A DNA stretch of 10,047 bases from Bacteroidales bacterium (GCA_023227835.1 JALOCI010000076.1:1-10047); one strand, 5' to 3'; shown: positions 1 to 8,029, counted from the stretch's first letter. Numbers and translations are program-made. Notes: generated by a model from the letters alone, not told the origin.

Positions 1-1
1 C

Positions 2-283
2 AGCTGGGACTCTGCATGTACTTTAGAGGTTAAGGAGAATGGAATACCATTGGCCGTGACCAGAAAATTTGCATTAGACCCATTGCATATTATCTCGTAT
101 CCTATGAAGAGGTTTAATCTCAATGCAGACCCGTCTTTTGATTCTGCAAAGACAACCCACATGTTTGAAGTAACCGCATCTAGTGCAACTTCTACTCTCG
201 AAATAAAACTGACAGACAGGTTCGGAAATGTCTATACCGAAAGTATGGCTCGTCCTAAGGCTTTTACCTTGTCAATGGAATAA
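2..283 (+). CDS. C-terminal part of a calcineurin-like phosphoesterase (5' end outside window)
   Basis: The reading frame is open to the left edge and ends at a TAA, giving 93 C-terminal residues. The internal TTG at position 50 is not a credible start because coding continues upstream of it. The segment resembles the C-terminal beta domain (MetallophosC type) of secreted Bacteroidota metallophosphoesterases: it has an ENG turn, a DPLHIISYP stretch, and a final strand pair containing TDRFGNVYTE. The complete phosphoesterase further right in the window has the same layout, with WD...C near the start of the domain, a DPKY in place of DPLH, and TDRFGRKY near the end, so the two genes look like paralogues. 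The metal-binding catalytic core lies outside the window and cannot be checked. The downstream transporter gene starts 43 bases later, so this is probably an earlier gene of the same operon. The family assignment rests on the tail alone. Confidence 0.72.
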   Translation, partial: SWDSACTLEVKENGIPLAVTRKFALDPLHIISYPMKRFNLNADPSFDSAKTTHMFEVTASSATSTLEIKLTDRFGNVYTESMARPKAFTLSME

Positions 284-312
284 ATCATCTTATGAAACAA
301 TCAAATACTAAC

Positions 313-324
313 TAATTATTAAAA
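313..324 (+). repeat. AT-rich 12-mer upstream of the SusC start (copy 1)
   Basis: TAATTATTAAAA ends two bases before the ATG of the SusC-type gene. The same 12 bases recur at 6693-6704, before the BACON lipoprotein gene. There is no purine-rich Shine-Dalgarno sequence here. Bacteroidota commonly initiate translation from A/T-rich leaders, so this may be an unstructured initiation region. Chance similarity in A/T-rich spacers is also possible. Confidence 0.3.
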
Positions 325-326
325 CT

Positions 327-3300
327 ATGAATCTTAAAATCTTTTTGAAAAAGTTCTTAGTTTTGGCTTCTGTCACACTGATTTCAATTTCAATGTGGGC
401 ACAGGCCACTATTAAAGGAACCGTGTACGAGTCCGATGGTAAGACACCAATATTTGGGTGCGGAGTCGTCGTGAAAGGCACTACACGTGGCGTCGCAACA
501 GAACAGGACGGAACCTATACCATCAAGGCTAATGAGGGTGAAATTCTGGAATTTGTTTCGGTTGGTTACACAACCAAGACAGTCACTGTAGGCAAACAGT
601 CAGTGATAAATGTAATGCTCGATTTTGAATCCCGTCAGCTTGAGGGGCTTGTTGTTACTGCCTTAGGTCTTACCAGAGAGCAGAAATCTCTTGGTTATGC
701 TGTCACCAAAGTTGATAGTGATGTCATCACACAGGCCGCAAACAGCAACTGGTTGAACGGAATGAACGGTAAGGTTGCCGGTTTGACATTCAATACAGCA
801 AGTTCTGGTCCTATCGGGTCTCTCCGTGTCACTCTTCGTGGAGATCAGTCACTTAACTATGGTAGCAATGAGGCTTTGTTTGTTGTTGACGGAATTCCAA
901 TCAGGTCAGGTACAACAGCTACTACTTCAAGCAGTAGTTACACAAACTCAGGTGCAGATTTCCCTGTAGACTTCGGTAACGGAGCCAGTGACATCAATCC
1001 TGAAGATGTGGAGTCTGTTTCAGTCCTCAAAGGCCCTGCTGCAACGGCTCTTTATGGTTCGCGTGCTGCAAACGGTGCAATTGTCATAACTACAAAATCC
1101 GGCAGGAAACAGAAGGGAGTCGGTGTTAGCTTCAGTTCGACTGTTACTGCTGAAAGGGCAGGTTATTGGCCTGCTTTCCAGAAAGAGTACGGCTCAGGCG
1201 GCGATATGGGACTCAATGAGTTTTGTTTCTGGACACTGACATCTGCTGAAACCGGTTCTGCAACAAATCCGACAAGAAATCTCTCACGTTATGCATGGGG
1301 AGAGAAATTTGACGCAAACAAGATGCGTTATCAATATGATGGCAAGAATTGGGAAACCGGTGAAATTGTCAAGACTCCGTTCGTTTATCAAGATGATTGG
1401 TTTACCGGTATCTTCCAGACAGGTATAACTACAACAAATACTCTTGCCATTAACGGAAGCAACGGAGAGGGAACAAACGTACGTTTCTCCATGACAAATA
1501 CCGATAATGACTGGATTCTTCCTAACACAGGTTACAGAAAACAGGCTTACTCATTCTCTTTTGAGTCACCTTTAAATAAATATGTCAAGTTCAACACCAA
1601 GGTAAACTATTATCGTACAGACAGTGACAATATGCCAATGGCAGGTTATCACCAGACAACAGTGATGTATGACTTGATGTGGGGTTACAATAACAGTGCA
1701 ATGAAAAACTGGAAGGATGAATACTTCCAGGGCAGATTCAATGCAATTAACAGAAATTCCACTTATTCTCAAAACGGAAACAGTCTTGTATTTGCAGGAA
1801 CAGGTTCTTACAACCCATACAGGATACTTTATGAGGAGCTCAACTCAACAGACCAGGATCGTGTATTTGGTTCTGCAGGTTTCAATGTTAAACTTGCAAA
1901 ACATTTGACTTTTGATGTAAAGGCTGGTATCGATTTAGGAAATGAGTTCCGTACACAGAGGAAACCCAAACTTACTTCAGGTTGGGAAAATGGTTTCTAC
2001 AGAGAGCAATCTCTTATCAATTTTGAATCTAACACAGACTTCCTGTTAAAATATCAGAATAACTTCCTTGAAAACAGGCTTTCTGTTACAGGAGCATTTG
2101 GTGGTAACAATATGGTTACATCATACAGGAGAAATGATGTAGAACTTGCAGAACTTGATATTGATGGTGTTTACAACACAACAAACGTACCATCAGGTAT
2201 ATATCCAGACCCATATACATACAGAAGCAAGAAGATAATCAACAGCTTATATGGTTTTGCAACTTTAGGCTGGAATGACACATACTATCTGGATATTACA
2301 GGACGTAATGACTGGTCAAGTACTCTTGCAAAGGGTAACTGGTCTTACTTCTACCCATCTGTATCAGCGAGCGTACTGCTTGATAAGGTATTTGATTTCT
2401 CTACTAACTTACCAGCAGTTACTTTCGCCAAATTGAGACTATCTTGGGCCAATGTTGGTAATGATACATCTCCTTATTCTCTTGACCAATACTATTCTGC
2501 TTCTTCAATAAGCGGTGGGTATACTCTTCCGGGGACAATAGTTAATCCTATGATTAAACCAGAGAATGTTGAGAGCTGGGAGATTGGTCTCGAGACAAAA
2601 TTCCTTCAAAACCGTCTGGGTGTTGATATCGCCCTTTACAACTCTTCAACCACAAATCAGATTGTATCTGTTGATGTAGATCCGATTGTGGGAGCCTCTT
2701 CAATGAAGATCAATGCCGGTGAGATAAACAATAAGGGTATAGAGGTTTCTCTTAACGCAACTCCGGTAAAGACTAAAGACTGGACCTGGAATATCAATGC
2801 CAACTGGTCACTTAACAAGAATAAGCTTGTATCTCTTCAAGACGGTTGGGATCCTAACAAACCACTCGAGACAGATATGGGAACTACTATTGGTGGAAGA
2901 CTTCACGTTTACTCATACGTAGGTGGTGAGATGAATAAACTATATGGTTTCGGTCTTAAGAGAGCTCCTAAAGGTTCGTACTATGTAGATGGTGATGGTA
3001 ACCAGGTTGACTGTTCAGGTCAGGTACTGATAGATACAACAACAGGTCTTCCTTCTTTAACAACTAATGCAGATGTATATCTTGGTAAAGTTAACCCTGA
3101 CTGGAAGGGTGGCTTCAGTACTTCTTTGAGATATAAGAGACTGACTCTAAACATGTCATTTGCATATCAATGGGGAGGTAACAGATTCTCTGTAACAAAC
3201 GGTATCCTATCATATCAGGGTAAGTTGCAAAACTCACTTGACGGACGTTATGACGGTAAAGTTGCCTCAGGCGTTAACGTAGTTTCGGCTAATGAGGACG

Positions 3301-3653
3301 GAACATATGTATGCTCTAAGAATAATACAATTACAAGCAGTATCTATACATACTACCAGGCACTGACTTTAGACCGTTATAATGGTGAAGCCAATACATT
3401 TGACACATCATTCCTTAAGTTCAAAGAGGCAAGGCTTGAATATGCATTGCCAGAGACTTTGTGCAAGAAGATAGGATTCCTTCAGGGAGCTTCAATCGCA
3501 GTTTTTGCAACAAACATTTTCTCTTGGGATAACTGGCCACAGTTTGATCCGGAAGGAGGTATGTTGCAAGGAACTAACGTATTTAACGGTATTGAGACAG
3601 GTGCATTCCCAATGACTCGTACTTATGGTGTTAATCTGAAACTGCAATTTTAA
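327..3653 (+). CDS. SusC/RagA-family TonB-dependent outer-membrane transporter
   Basis: This 1108-residue outer-membrane beta-barrel would import a substrate handed over by the SusD-type lipoprotein encoded next, using TonB-ExbBD energy. Residues 1-26 look like a type I signal peptide ending WAQ. A carboxypeptidase-regulatory-like beta domain follows (about 27-100, with the G-T-V and DGTY motifs). Next come a TonB-box-like stretch (LEGLVVTALG, about 105-114) and the SusC-typical GLTREQKSLGYAV. The plug ends in the family signature around residues 222-257 (NPEDVESVSVLKGPAA, then LYGSRAANG). The remainder is a barrel rich in Tyr, Trp and Asn, finishing with LKLQF, a terminal Phe as expected for outer-membrane insertion. 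There is no N-terminal STN signalling domain. The ATG is the first in frame after an in-frame TAA at 309-311. The 5' third is richer in G+C than the rest. The substrate cannot be read from the sequence. Confidence 0.96.
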   Translation: MNLKIFLKKFLVLASVTLISISMWAQATIKGTVYESDGKTPIFGCGVVVKGTTRGVATEQDGTYTIKANEGEILEFVSVGYTTKTVTVGKQSVINVMLDFESRQLEGLVVTALGLTREQKSLGYAVTKVDSDVITQAANSNWLNGMNGKVAGLTFNTASSGPIGSLRVTLRGDQSLNYGSNEALFVVDGIPIRSGTTATTSSSSYTNSGADFPVDFGNGASDINPEDVESVSVLKGPAATALYGSRAANGAIVITTKSGRKQKGVGVSFSSTVTAERAGYWPAFQKEYGSGGDMGLNEFCFWTLTSAETGSATNPTRNLSRYAWGEKFDANKMRYQYDGKNWETGEIVKTPFVYQDDWFTGIFQTGITTTNTLAINGSNGEGTNVRFSMTNTDNDWILPNTGYRKQAYSFSFESPLNKYVKFNTKVNYYRTDSDNMPMAGYHQTTVMYDLMWGYNNSAMKNWKDEYFQGRFNAINRNSTYSQNGNSLVFAGTGSYNPYRILYEELNSTDQDRVFGSAGFNVKLAKHLTFDVKAGIDLGNEFRTQRKPKLTSGWENGFYREQSLINFESNTDFLLKYQNNFLENRLSVTGAFGGNNMVTSYRRNDVELAELDIDGVYNTTNVPSGIYPDPYTYRSKKIINSLYGFATLGWNDTYYLDITGRNDWSSTLAKGNWSYFYPSVSASVLLDKVFDFSTNLPAVTFAKLRLSWANVGNDTSPYSLDQYYSASSISGGYTLPGTIVNPMIKPENVESWEIGLETKFLQNRLGVDIALYNSSTTNQIVSVDVDPIVGASSMKINAGEINNKGIEVSLNATPVKTKDWTWNINANWSLNKNKLVSLQDGWDPNKPLETDMGTTIGGRLHVYSYVGGEMNKLYGFGLKRAPKGSYYVDGDGNQVDCSGQVLIDTTTGLPSLTTNADVYLGKVNPDWKGGFSTSLRYKRLTLNMSFAYQWGGNRFSVTNGILSYQGKLQNSLDGRYDGKVASGVNVVSANEDGTYVCSKNNTITSSIYTYYQALTLDRYNGEANTFDTSFLKFKEARLEYALPETLCKKIGFLQGASIAVFATNIFSWDNWPQFDPEGGMLQGTNVFNGIETGAFPMTRTYGVNLKLQF

Positions 3654-3671
3654 TTATAACATAGACAGAAT

Positions 3672-5240
3672 ATGAAAAAATTAATGATAATATGTGGGAT
3701 TGCCCTTGGAATTCTTAGCTCTTGTACAAAAGACTTTAAGGAGACCAATACAAATCCCAACAAGACAATTGTCGGTATGATTCAGGCATCAGGTATGTTT
3801 GAACCTCTCCTGTACAATTTTGCAAATAACTGGATAAATGACTCCTGGTATTACAACGATGAACTGGTTCAGTTTACAGCCCATACAGGTGGTGTAACCC
3901 GCAGGGAGCACCAGTATTATCTCGAACCGGGAAGGGATTGGAAAGCTTTCTGGGATCTTTACTCAAATTATGGAAAGAACGCAGATCATATGCATGAACT
4001 TGCTGTTGAGCAAGGAGATAAGTCTCTCGAGGCTATTTCGCTCACATTTAAGGTTTTGTATTTTGCCAATATGACTGATATGTTTGGAAGTGTACCATAC
4101 GAAGAGGCATTCTCAGGACGTAAAGTAGGGGGAACGCTAACACCTAAGTACAATACACAGAAAGAGGTATACCAATTCCTTTTTGCAGATCTGGAAGCCG
4201 CAAATGATTTATATGCAGCAAACCCGACATTTTTAAATCCTTCAATGGATGGAATGTACAATGGAAATATGGCTAAATGGAGAAAATTCAACAACTCTCT
4301 TTATCTTAGATTACTATGTAGGGTGAGTGGACGTTCAGAAATGAATGTTGCAACAAAGATGACAGAAATCATCGGAAATCCTTCAAAGTATCCTGTTTTC
4401 ACATCTAATGATGATAACGCTACTGTTAAATTTTCAGGAAACGATCCTTACATAAACACATTCGGTACTACTACAGAGAGTGAGTTTACACAAAGTGGCA
4501 GGAAGCTAACCAGACAATTGATAAGTATGACAGTAGTAACAGAGAACGGCAATCAGGTATATGTTGATCCTCGCCTTCCTATTATTGGCAAGAAAAACAC
4601 AGTTGTGGCAGATAATCCATATAATATCTGGATTGGTACCAAATCAGGCTGTACTGACCTTGAAAGAGCAACTGTTGACAAAGGTTCTTCTTGGTTAAAC
4701 TATAAAGTGTTCTGCAGGAAAGATGCGACATCAACACTTATGGATTACGCAGAAATAAACTTCATTCTTGCTGAGGCTGCTTTAAAAGGCTACATTACTG
4801 GAGGCTCTTCTGCTGCTAAGAATTACTATGAGGCTGCTATAAGAGCTTCTATGGAAAAATGGTCGGCACTCGGAGCATTCAGTGCTACTCCAACATCGAT
4901 TACCACAGCGCAGGTTAACACATTCTTATCATCCAAGCTTGCGTCATGGGATCTTGCAACCAATAAAGAAGAGCTAATTGCAAACCAAAAATATCTTGCT
5001 CTTTTCTGGGTAGGAATGGAAGCATACCATGAATATCGCAGAACAGGATATCCTGTCCTCACTATAGGAGAGGGAACAACATATAACGATAATGTGTTCC
5101 CATCCAGGTTCGGTTATCCTCCGACAAGTGTATCCACCAACTCGGCAAATGTTGCTGCAGCTTTGGAGCAGATGGGTGGTGAGAACGATATGAAAACACC
5201 TGTATGGTGGAGTAAACAAGCAATTCAATCAGGATTGTAG
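3672..5240 (+). CDS. SusD/RagB-family surface nutrient-binding lipoprotein
   Basis: This 522-residue protein starts 18 bases after the SusC-type gene. It should form the extracellular lid over that transporter and bind its substrate. The N-terminus is a lipoprotein signal peptide with lipobox ILSSC and lipidated Cys18, followed by TKDFKE, acidic/lysine residues of the sort that can direct export to the cell surface. The NTNPNKT motif right after the anchor, the helical central region (WKAFWDLY; FKVLYFANMTDMFGSVPYEEA), the segment DYAEINFILAEAALKGY and the end motif MKTPVWW fit the SusD-like_2 branch (Pfam PF12771) rather than the classical starch SusD. The segment NQKYLALFWVGMEAYHEYRR near residues 437-456 is also typical of this branch. 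Its length matches the family and no frame disruption is seen. Ligand specificity is unknown; the neighbouring phosphoesterases suggest a phosphorylated ligand, which is inference. Confidence 0.95.
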   Translation: MKKLMIICGIALGILSSCTKDFKETNTNPNKTIVGMIQASGMFEPLLYNFANNWINDSWYYNDELVQFTAHTGGVTRREHQYYLEPGRDWKAFWDLYSNYGKNADHMHELAVEQGDKSLEAISLTFKVLYFANMTDMFGSVPYEEAFSGRKVGGTLTPKYNTQKEVYQFLFADLEAANDLYAANPTFLNPSMDGMYNGNMAKWRKFNNSLYLRLLCRVSGRSEMNVATKMTEIIGNPSKYPVFTSNDDNATVKFSGNDPYINTFGTTTESEFTQSGRKLTRQLISMTVVTENGNQVYVDPRLPIIGKKNTVVADNPYNIWIGTKSGCTDLERATVDKGSSWLNYKVFCRKDATSTLMDYAEINFILAEAALKGYITGGSSAAKNYYEAAIRASMEKWSALGAFSATPTSITTAQVNTFLSSKLASWDLATNKEELIANQKYLALFWVGMEAYHEYRRTGYPVLTIGEGTTYNDNVFPSRFGYPPTSVSTNSANVAAALEQMGGENDMKTPVWWSKQAIQSGL

Positions 5241-5260
5241 TTGTAAGATTTATTTTGGTT

Positions 5261-6691
5261 ATGAATAGATTTTTAAGCATACTTATTTTACTGTTTTTCT
5301 CAGTTATCTTGAATGGAAAACCTCTAGCAGGAGTTATCCAATCAAAGGGTGATTATATAGAAAACGTAGTTGTTACTGATGGGTACTCATTTACAAAAAG
5401 TGATCAAAAAGGCCATTTTAAACTAGATGTTAATCCTGAAGCAGAGTTTGTCTATATTTTCACCCCAACTGGTTATACTCCGGTCAGAATCAATGGAATA
5501 TCTCAGTTTTTCAAGAAGATAGAACAGAGTACAGATGAGGTTGTCTTTGAACTGGAGTCGACAGGTTGTAGGGATTATGCCCTGATAGCTGTAGGAGATC
5601 CCCAAACAAAAACATCTGAACAGTTCAATCTTTTTGAAAAGAGAGTACTTCCGGATATTAAGGCAACAGTTGATAATTATGCTAAAATGGGCATTTATAC
5701 CGTGACTCTCTATCTTGGGGATGTTGTCTGGGATTCTATGTCACTGTTCAATAACCATAAAAAAGCTATCAATGGCCTCAATGCCCCTGTATATGCTGCA
5801 ATCGGAAATCACGATCATCAAAGGGAGCTAAAGGGAGACAAGCTCACCGGCACTGCCTTTGGTGATTGCTTTGGACCGGCATATTACGGATTCAACCTTG
5901 GAAATAATTATATTATTGTACTTGATAACATTATCTATGATACAAATAAACAATATATTGAGGATGTTACTCAGCAACAGGTTGATTGGCTGAAAGGTTA
6001 CCTTGATTTTATTCCTGAGAATGCTAATGTATATATAGCAATGCATGCACCTGTAGGAAGGTTCTGGATTGAAGGATTCAAACCTTCCTGTGGTCATCAG
6101 CAGATACTTGATCTATTCTCTGGACGTAATCTTAGTTTTATTACTGGACACACTCACATCAACTCCAATTTGGAAGTGATTCCGGGAGTTATTGAGCATA
6201 ATGTGGCATCATCCTGTGGTGCTTTCTGGAAATTGTTCTACACAATGGATGGGACACCTTCGGGATATCAGGTATTTGAACTCAAGGAGAAGAATCCGGA
6301 ATGGTATTTTAAAACTATAGGCAAATTCAGGGATTTCCAGATGGAACTTTATCCGATTGGTGAGTTTGCCGTTAAACCGGACGCGATTGTTGCAAAAATT
6401 TGGAATTGGGATCCTGAATGGTGCGTGGAATGGTTTCAGGATGGAAGATATATGGGGAAAATGGAACAGTTTAAATCTATAGATCCAAAATATCAGACAT
6501 CCATGCAAGAGTTAGTAAAAGAGGGAAAAGTTTCCCAATCTGACTTTGAAAAAGGAAACTATCTTAAGCCAAGGACAACATTCTTCTTTTTTGCGGCAGA
6601 GCCTGATAAAGATGCTAAGGAAATCAAGGTTGTAGCAACGGACCGATTTGGTAGAAAATACAACGATACAATACTATTAATCAAAAGATAA
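5261..6691 (+). CDS. Secreted calcineurin-like metallophosphoesterase (MetallophosN-core-MetallophosC)
   Basis: This 476-residue hydrolase probably cleaves phosphomonoesters or phosphodiesters in the periplasm using two metal ions. Residues 1-19 form a hydrophobic signal peptide without a lipobox. Residues 20-100 form a beta-rich domain like MetallophosN (PF16371). The core carries a full set of calcineurin-type motifs: GDPQ (Asp113), GDVVWD (Asp154), GNHDHQ (Asn183, His184), HAPVG (His262) and GHTH (His297, His299). Motif I has Gln where many relatives have His. The C-terminal part (about 310-476) resembles MetallophosC (PF16370) and matches the tail of the truncated gene at the left edge. 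I chose the ATG at 5261 over the in-frame TTG two codons upstream because ATG gives a normal MNRF signal peptide. The gap from the SusD gene is 20 bases, so it is very likely in the same operon. Its substrate is unknown. Confidence 0.92.
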   Translation: MNRFLSILILLFFSVILNGKPLAGVIQSKGDYIENVVVTDGYSFTKSDQKGHFKLDVNPEAEFVYIFTPTGYTPVRINGISQFFKKIEQSTDEVVFELESTGCRDYALIAVGDPQTKTSEQFNLFEKRVLPDIKATVDNYAKMGIYTVTLYLGDVVWDSMSLFNNHKKAINGLNAPVYAAIGNHDHQRELKGDKLTGTAFGDCFGPAYYGFNLGNNYIIVLDNIIYDTNKQYIEDVTQQQVDWLKGYLDFIPENANVYIAMHAPVGRFWIEGFKPSCGHQQILDLFSGRNLSFITGHTHINSNLEVIPGVIEHNVASSCGAFWKLFYTMDGTPSGYQVFELKEKNPEWYFKTIGKFRDFQMELYPIGEFAVKPDAIVAKIWNWDPEWCVEWFQDGRYMGKMEQFKSIDPKYQTSMQELVKEGKVSQSDFEKGNYLKPRTTFFFFAAEPDKDAKEIKVVATDRFGRKYNDTILLIKR

Positions 6692-6692
6692 T

Positions 6693-6704
6693 TAATTATT
6701 AAAA
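6693..6704 (+). repeat. AT-rich 12-mer upstream of the BACON lipoprotein start (copy 2)
   Basis: TAATTATTAAAA lies in the 21-base gap before the lipoprotein gene, eight bases from its ATG, and is identical to 313-324. No Shine-Dalgarno sequence is present. The spacing to the start codon differs from the first copy, which weakens the case for a defined element. Confidence 0.3.
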
Positions 6705-6712
6705 TAAAACTT

Positions 6713-7957
6713 ATGAAAAAAGGTTTCATTTATATACTGCTTCTTATGGTAGTTGCTGTGTTTACCTCTTGTGACAAAGAGAACTCGCAGGATACCGGAG
6801 AGCCGTATTTCAACTTTACAGATGCTACAGAATCAACCAGTCCTACCGGTTATAATGTAGCCTATACAGGAAACACTACAGGCCTTAAATTTGTAATCCG
6901 TTCAAACAGGCCTTGGAAAATCGTGGCAAATTCTGAAGATACTTGGGCAAAATTCTTCCCAAATGAAGGAGATGACGATGGAATCGTTAAAGTAATTGTT
7001 GCTGAGAACAAAACTTTTGTCAGCAGAGAGATGAAGTTTACATTTGTTGTTGACGGAGAAGAACAACCGGTTTTATTCACAGTTACACAAGCTCAGGCAA
7101 CGCCGTTTATAACAGTCTCTAATATTGCCGGTAAGGATATCAACCAGTTGGAACAGACATTTACAATTAATGTAAAAGCAAATGTTGATTATACTTATGC
7201 GTCAGATTCTCCTTGGTTGACAGTTGCATCAGAGAATGTCGGTGCTTCAAGTACAGATATAACTTTTGCCACTACTGCCAATAATGGTGCCAACAAGAGA
7301 GTTGGCTACATCAATTTCACTTGTGCGCAATTCCCTAACCTTAATGCATCCCTAAAAGTAACACAAGAGGGTAAAGGCGAAGGTACCATAGTTTTATTTG
7401 ATGATTTTGCATGGTCTACATACAGCAATACTATATTCCCAACCACTACAGATGCGAAGAGATACGATTCATGGACTGCTGAGGAAGTAGCTAGAGGATG
7501 GAGCACCACACCTAACGCATCAACAAATAACGAACCGCTTCTTTATGCATGTTATGGTTTTATGAAGGTTGGAAAAACCAGTTATGGTGGAGACCTGATC
7601 TCTCCGAAACTAAGTGCACTGCCTGCAGGAACACACAATGTGCTTGTTAAGTTCAAAGCCGTTCCTTATATGACCGCTGCAGGTACTCAGGATGATAACT
7701 ATCTTAATATAAGTGTTGTCGGTCCCGGTACAGTAAGCGTTTCTCAGTTTGTTATTGACAACTGGCCTGATTATACTGCAGACCCTACATGTACAGCTAT
7801 ATGGTCACAAATCAATACTGAGCGTTCCTTTACAATAACCGGAGCAACATCTGAGACACAGGTGAGATTCTTGGGTGGAGACTTCAACCTTAAAGGTGTC
7901 GGTAAAGGTAAGAATAGGATATTCCTTGATGATATCAAAGTACTTATCCCTAATTAA
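6713..7957 (+). CDS. BACON-domain lipoprotein, probable surface binding protein
   Basis: This 414-residue lipoprotein is the last gene of the cluster, 21 bases after the phosphoesterase and just before a terminator. The signal peptide ends in lipobox VFTSC (Cys20), followed by DKENSQD, an acidic start compatible with surface export in Bacteroidota. Two immunoglobulin-like BACON domains follow. The first is at about residues 50-129, with SNRPWKI and the closing FTVTQA. The second is at about 131-221, with SDSPWLTV and the closing KVTQEG. Residues 222-414 form a separate beta-rich domain that opens with LFDDFAW and closes with FLDDIKVLI, a shape reminiscent of jelly-roll binding modules, but I cannot assign it to a named family. 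By position it may be the surface glycan-binding-like partner of the SusC/SusD pair. BACON modules can also act only as spacers, so binding could lie in the C-terminal domain. No catalytic motif is visible. Confidence 0.85.
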   Translation: MKKGFIYILLLMVVAVFTSCDKENSQDTGEPYFNFTDATESTSPTGYNVAYTGNTTGLKFVIRSNRPWKIVANSEDTWAKFFPNEGDDDGIVKVIVAENKTFVSREMKFTFVVDGEEQPVLFTVTQAQATPFITVSNIAGKDINQLEQTFTINVKANVDYTYASDSPWLTVASENVGASSTDITFATTANNGANKRVGYINFTCAQFPNLNASLKVTQEGKGEGTIVLFDDFAWSTYSNTIFPTTTDAKRYDSWTAEEVARGWSTTPNASTNNEPLLYACYGFMKVGKTSYGGDLISPKLSALPAGTHNVLVKFKAVPYMTAAGTQDDNYLNISVVGPGTVSVSQFVIDNWPDYTADPTCTAIWSQINTERSFTITGATSETQVRFLGGDFNLKGVGKGKNRIFLDDIKVLIPN

Positions 7958-7981
7958 TCCGTTTTGAAACAATAATGAGAG

Positions 7982-8014
7982 AAGCTGTCTAAGTTTTAGG
8001 CAGCTTTTTCTTTT
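7982..8014 (+). terminator. Rho-independent terminator after the SusC/SusD cluster
   Basis: An 11-bp stem is formed by 7982-7992 and 7996-8006 (AAGCTGTCTAA against TTAGGCAGCTT). It has one G-U wobble and a three-base loop, or about seven bases if the terminal A-T pairs open. The T-rich tract TTTCTTTT follows. It sits 24 bases after the stop codon of the BACON lipoprotein gene and separates the five-gene cluster from the asparaginase unit. Confidence 0.85.
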
Positions 8015-8029
8015 GCATCCAATTTTTTG

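Noticed and set aside
50..283. A complete small gene starting at the TTG at position 50
   Set aside because: The same frame is open back to the window edge and the upstream residues continue the phosphoesterase C-terminal domain, so this is a truncated larger gene.
284..326. Promoter directly upstream of the SusC-type gene
   Set aside because: No TAnnTTTG-like sequence is present in the 43-base gap, and close packing favours cotranscription with the upstream phosphoesterase.
1717..1908. Out-of-frame plus-strand reading frame inside the SusC-type gene
   Set aside because: It overlaps the barrel coding sequence entirely and has no recognisable features; it is a shadow frame.
327..3653. Invertible or phase-variable SusC arrangement
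   Set aside because: I saw no inverted repeats at the gene ends, no second SusC fragment and no recombinase gene in the window.
3986..4294. Antisense reading frame of 102 codons within the SusD-type gene
   Set aside because: It lies wholly opposite a well-supported gene, shows no recognisable domain and has no start-region signal. Other antisense frames in the window (for example 6209-6508, 5828-6097 and 9076-9312) were dismissed for the same reason.
5255..5260. TTG start for the complete phosphoesterase
   Set aside because: The ATG two codons later gives a normal signal peptide and ATG is far more common as a start.
8011..8015. TTTTG as the -33 promoter element for the asparaginase
   Set aside because: Only 14 bases separate it from the TAAATTTG element, shorter than the usual 19-21.
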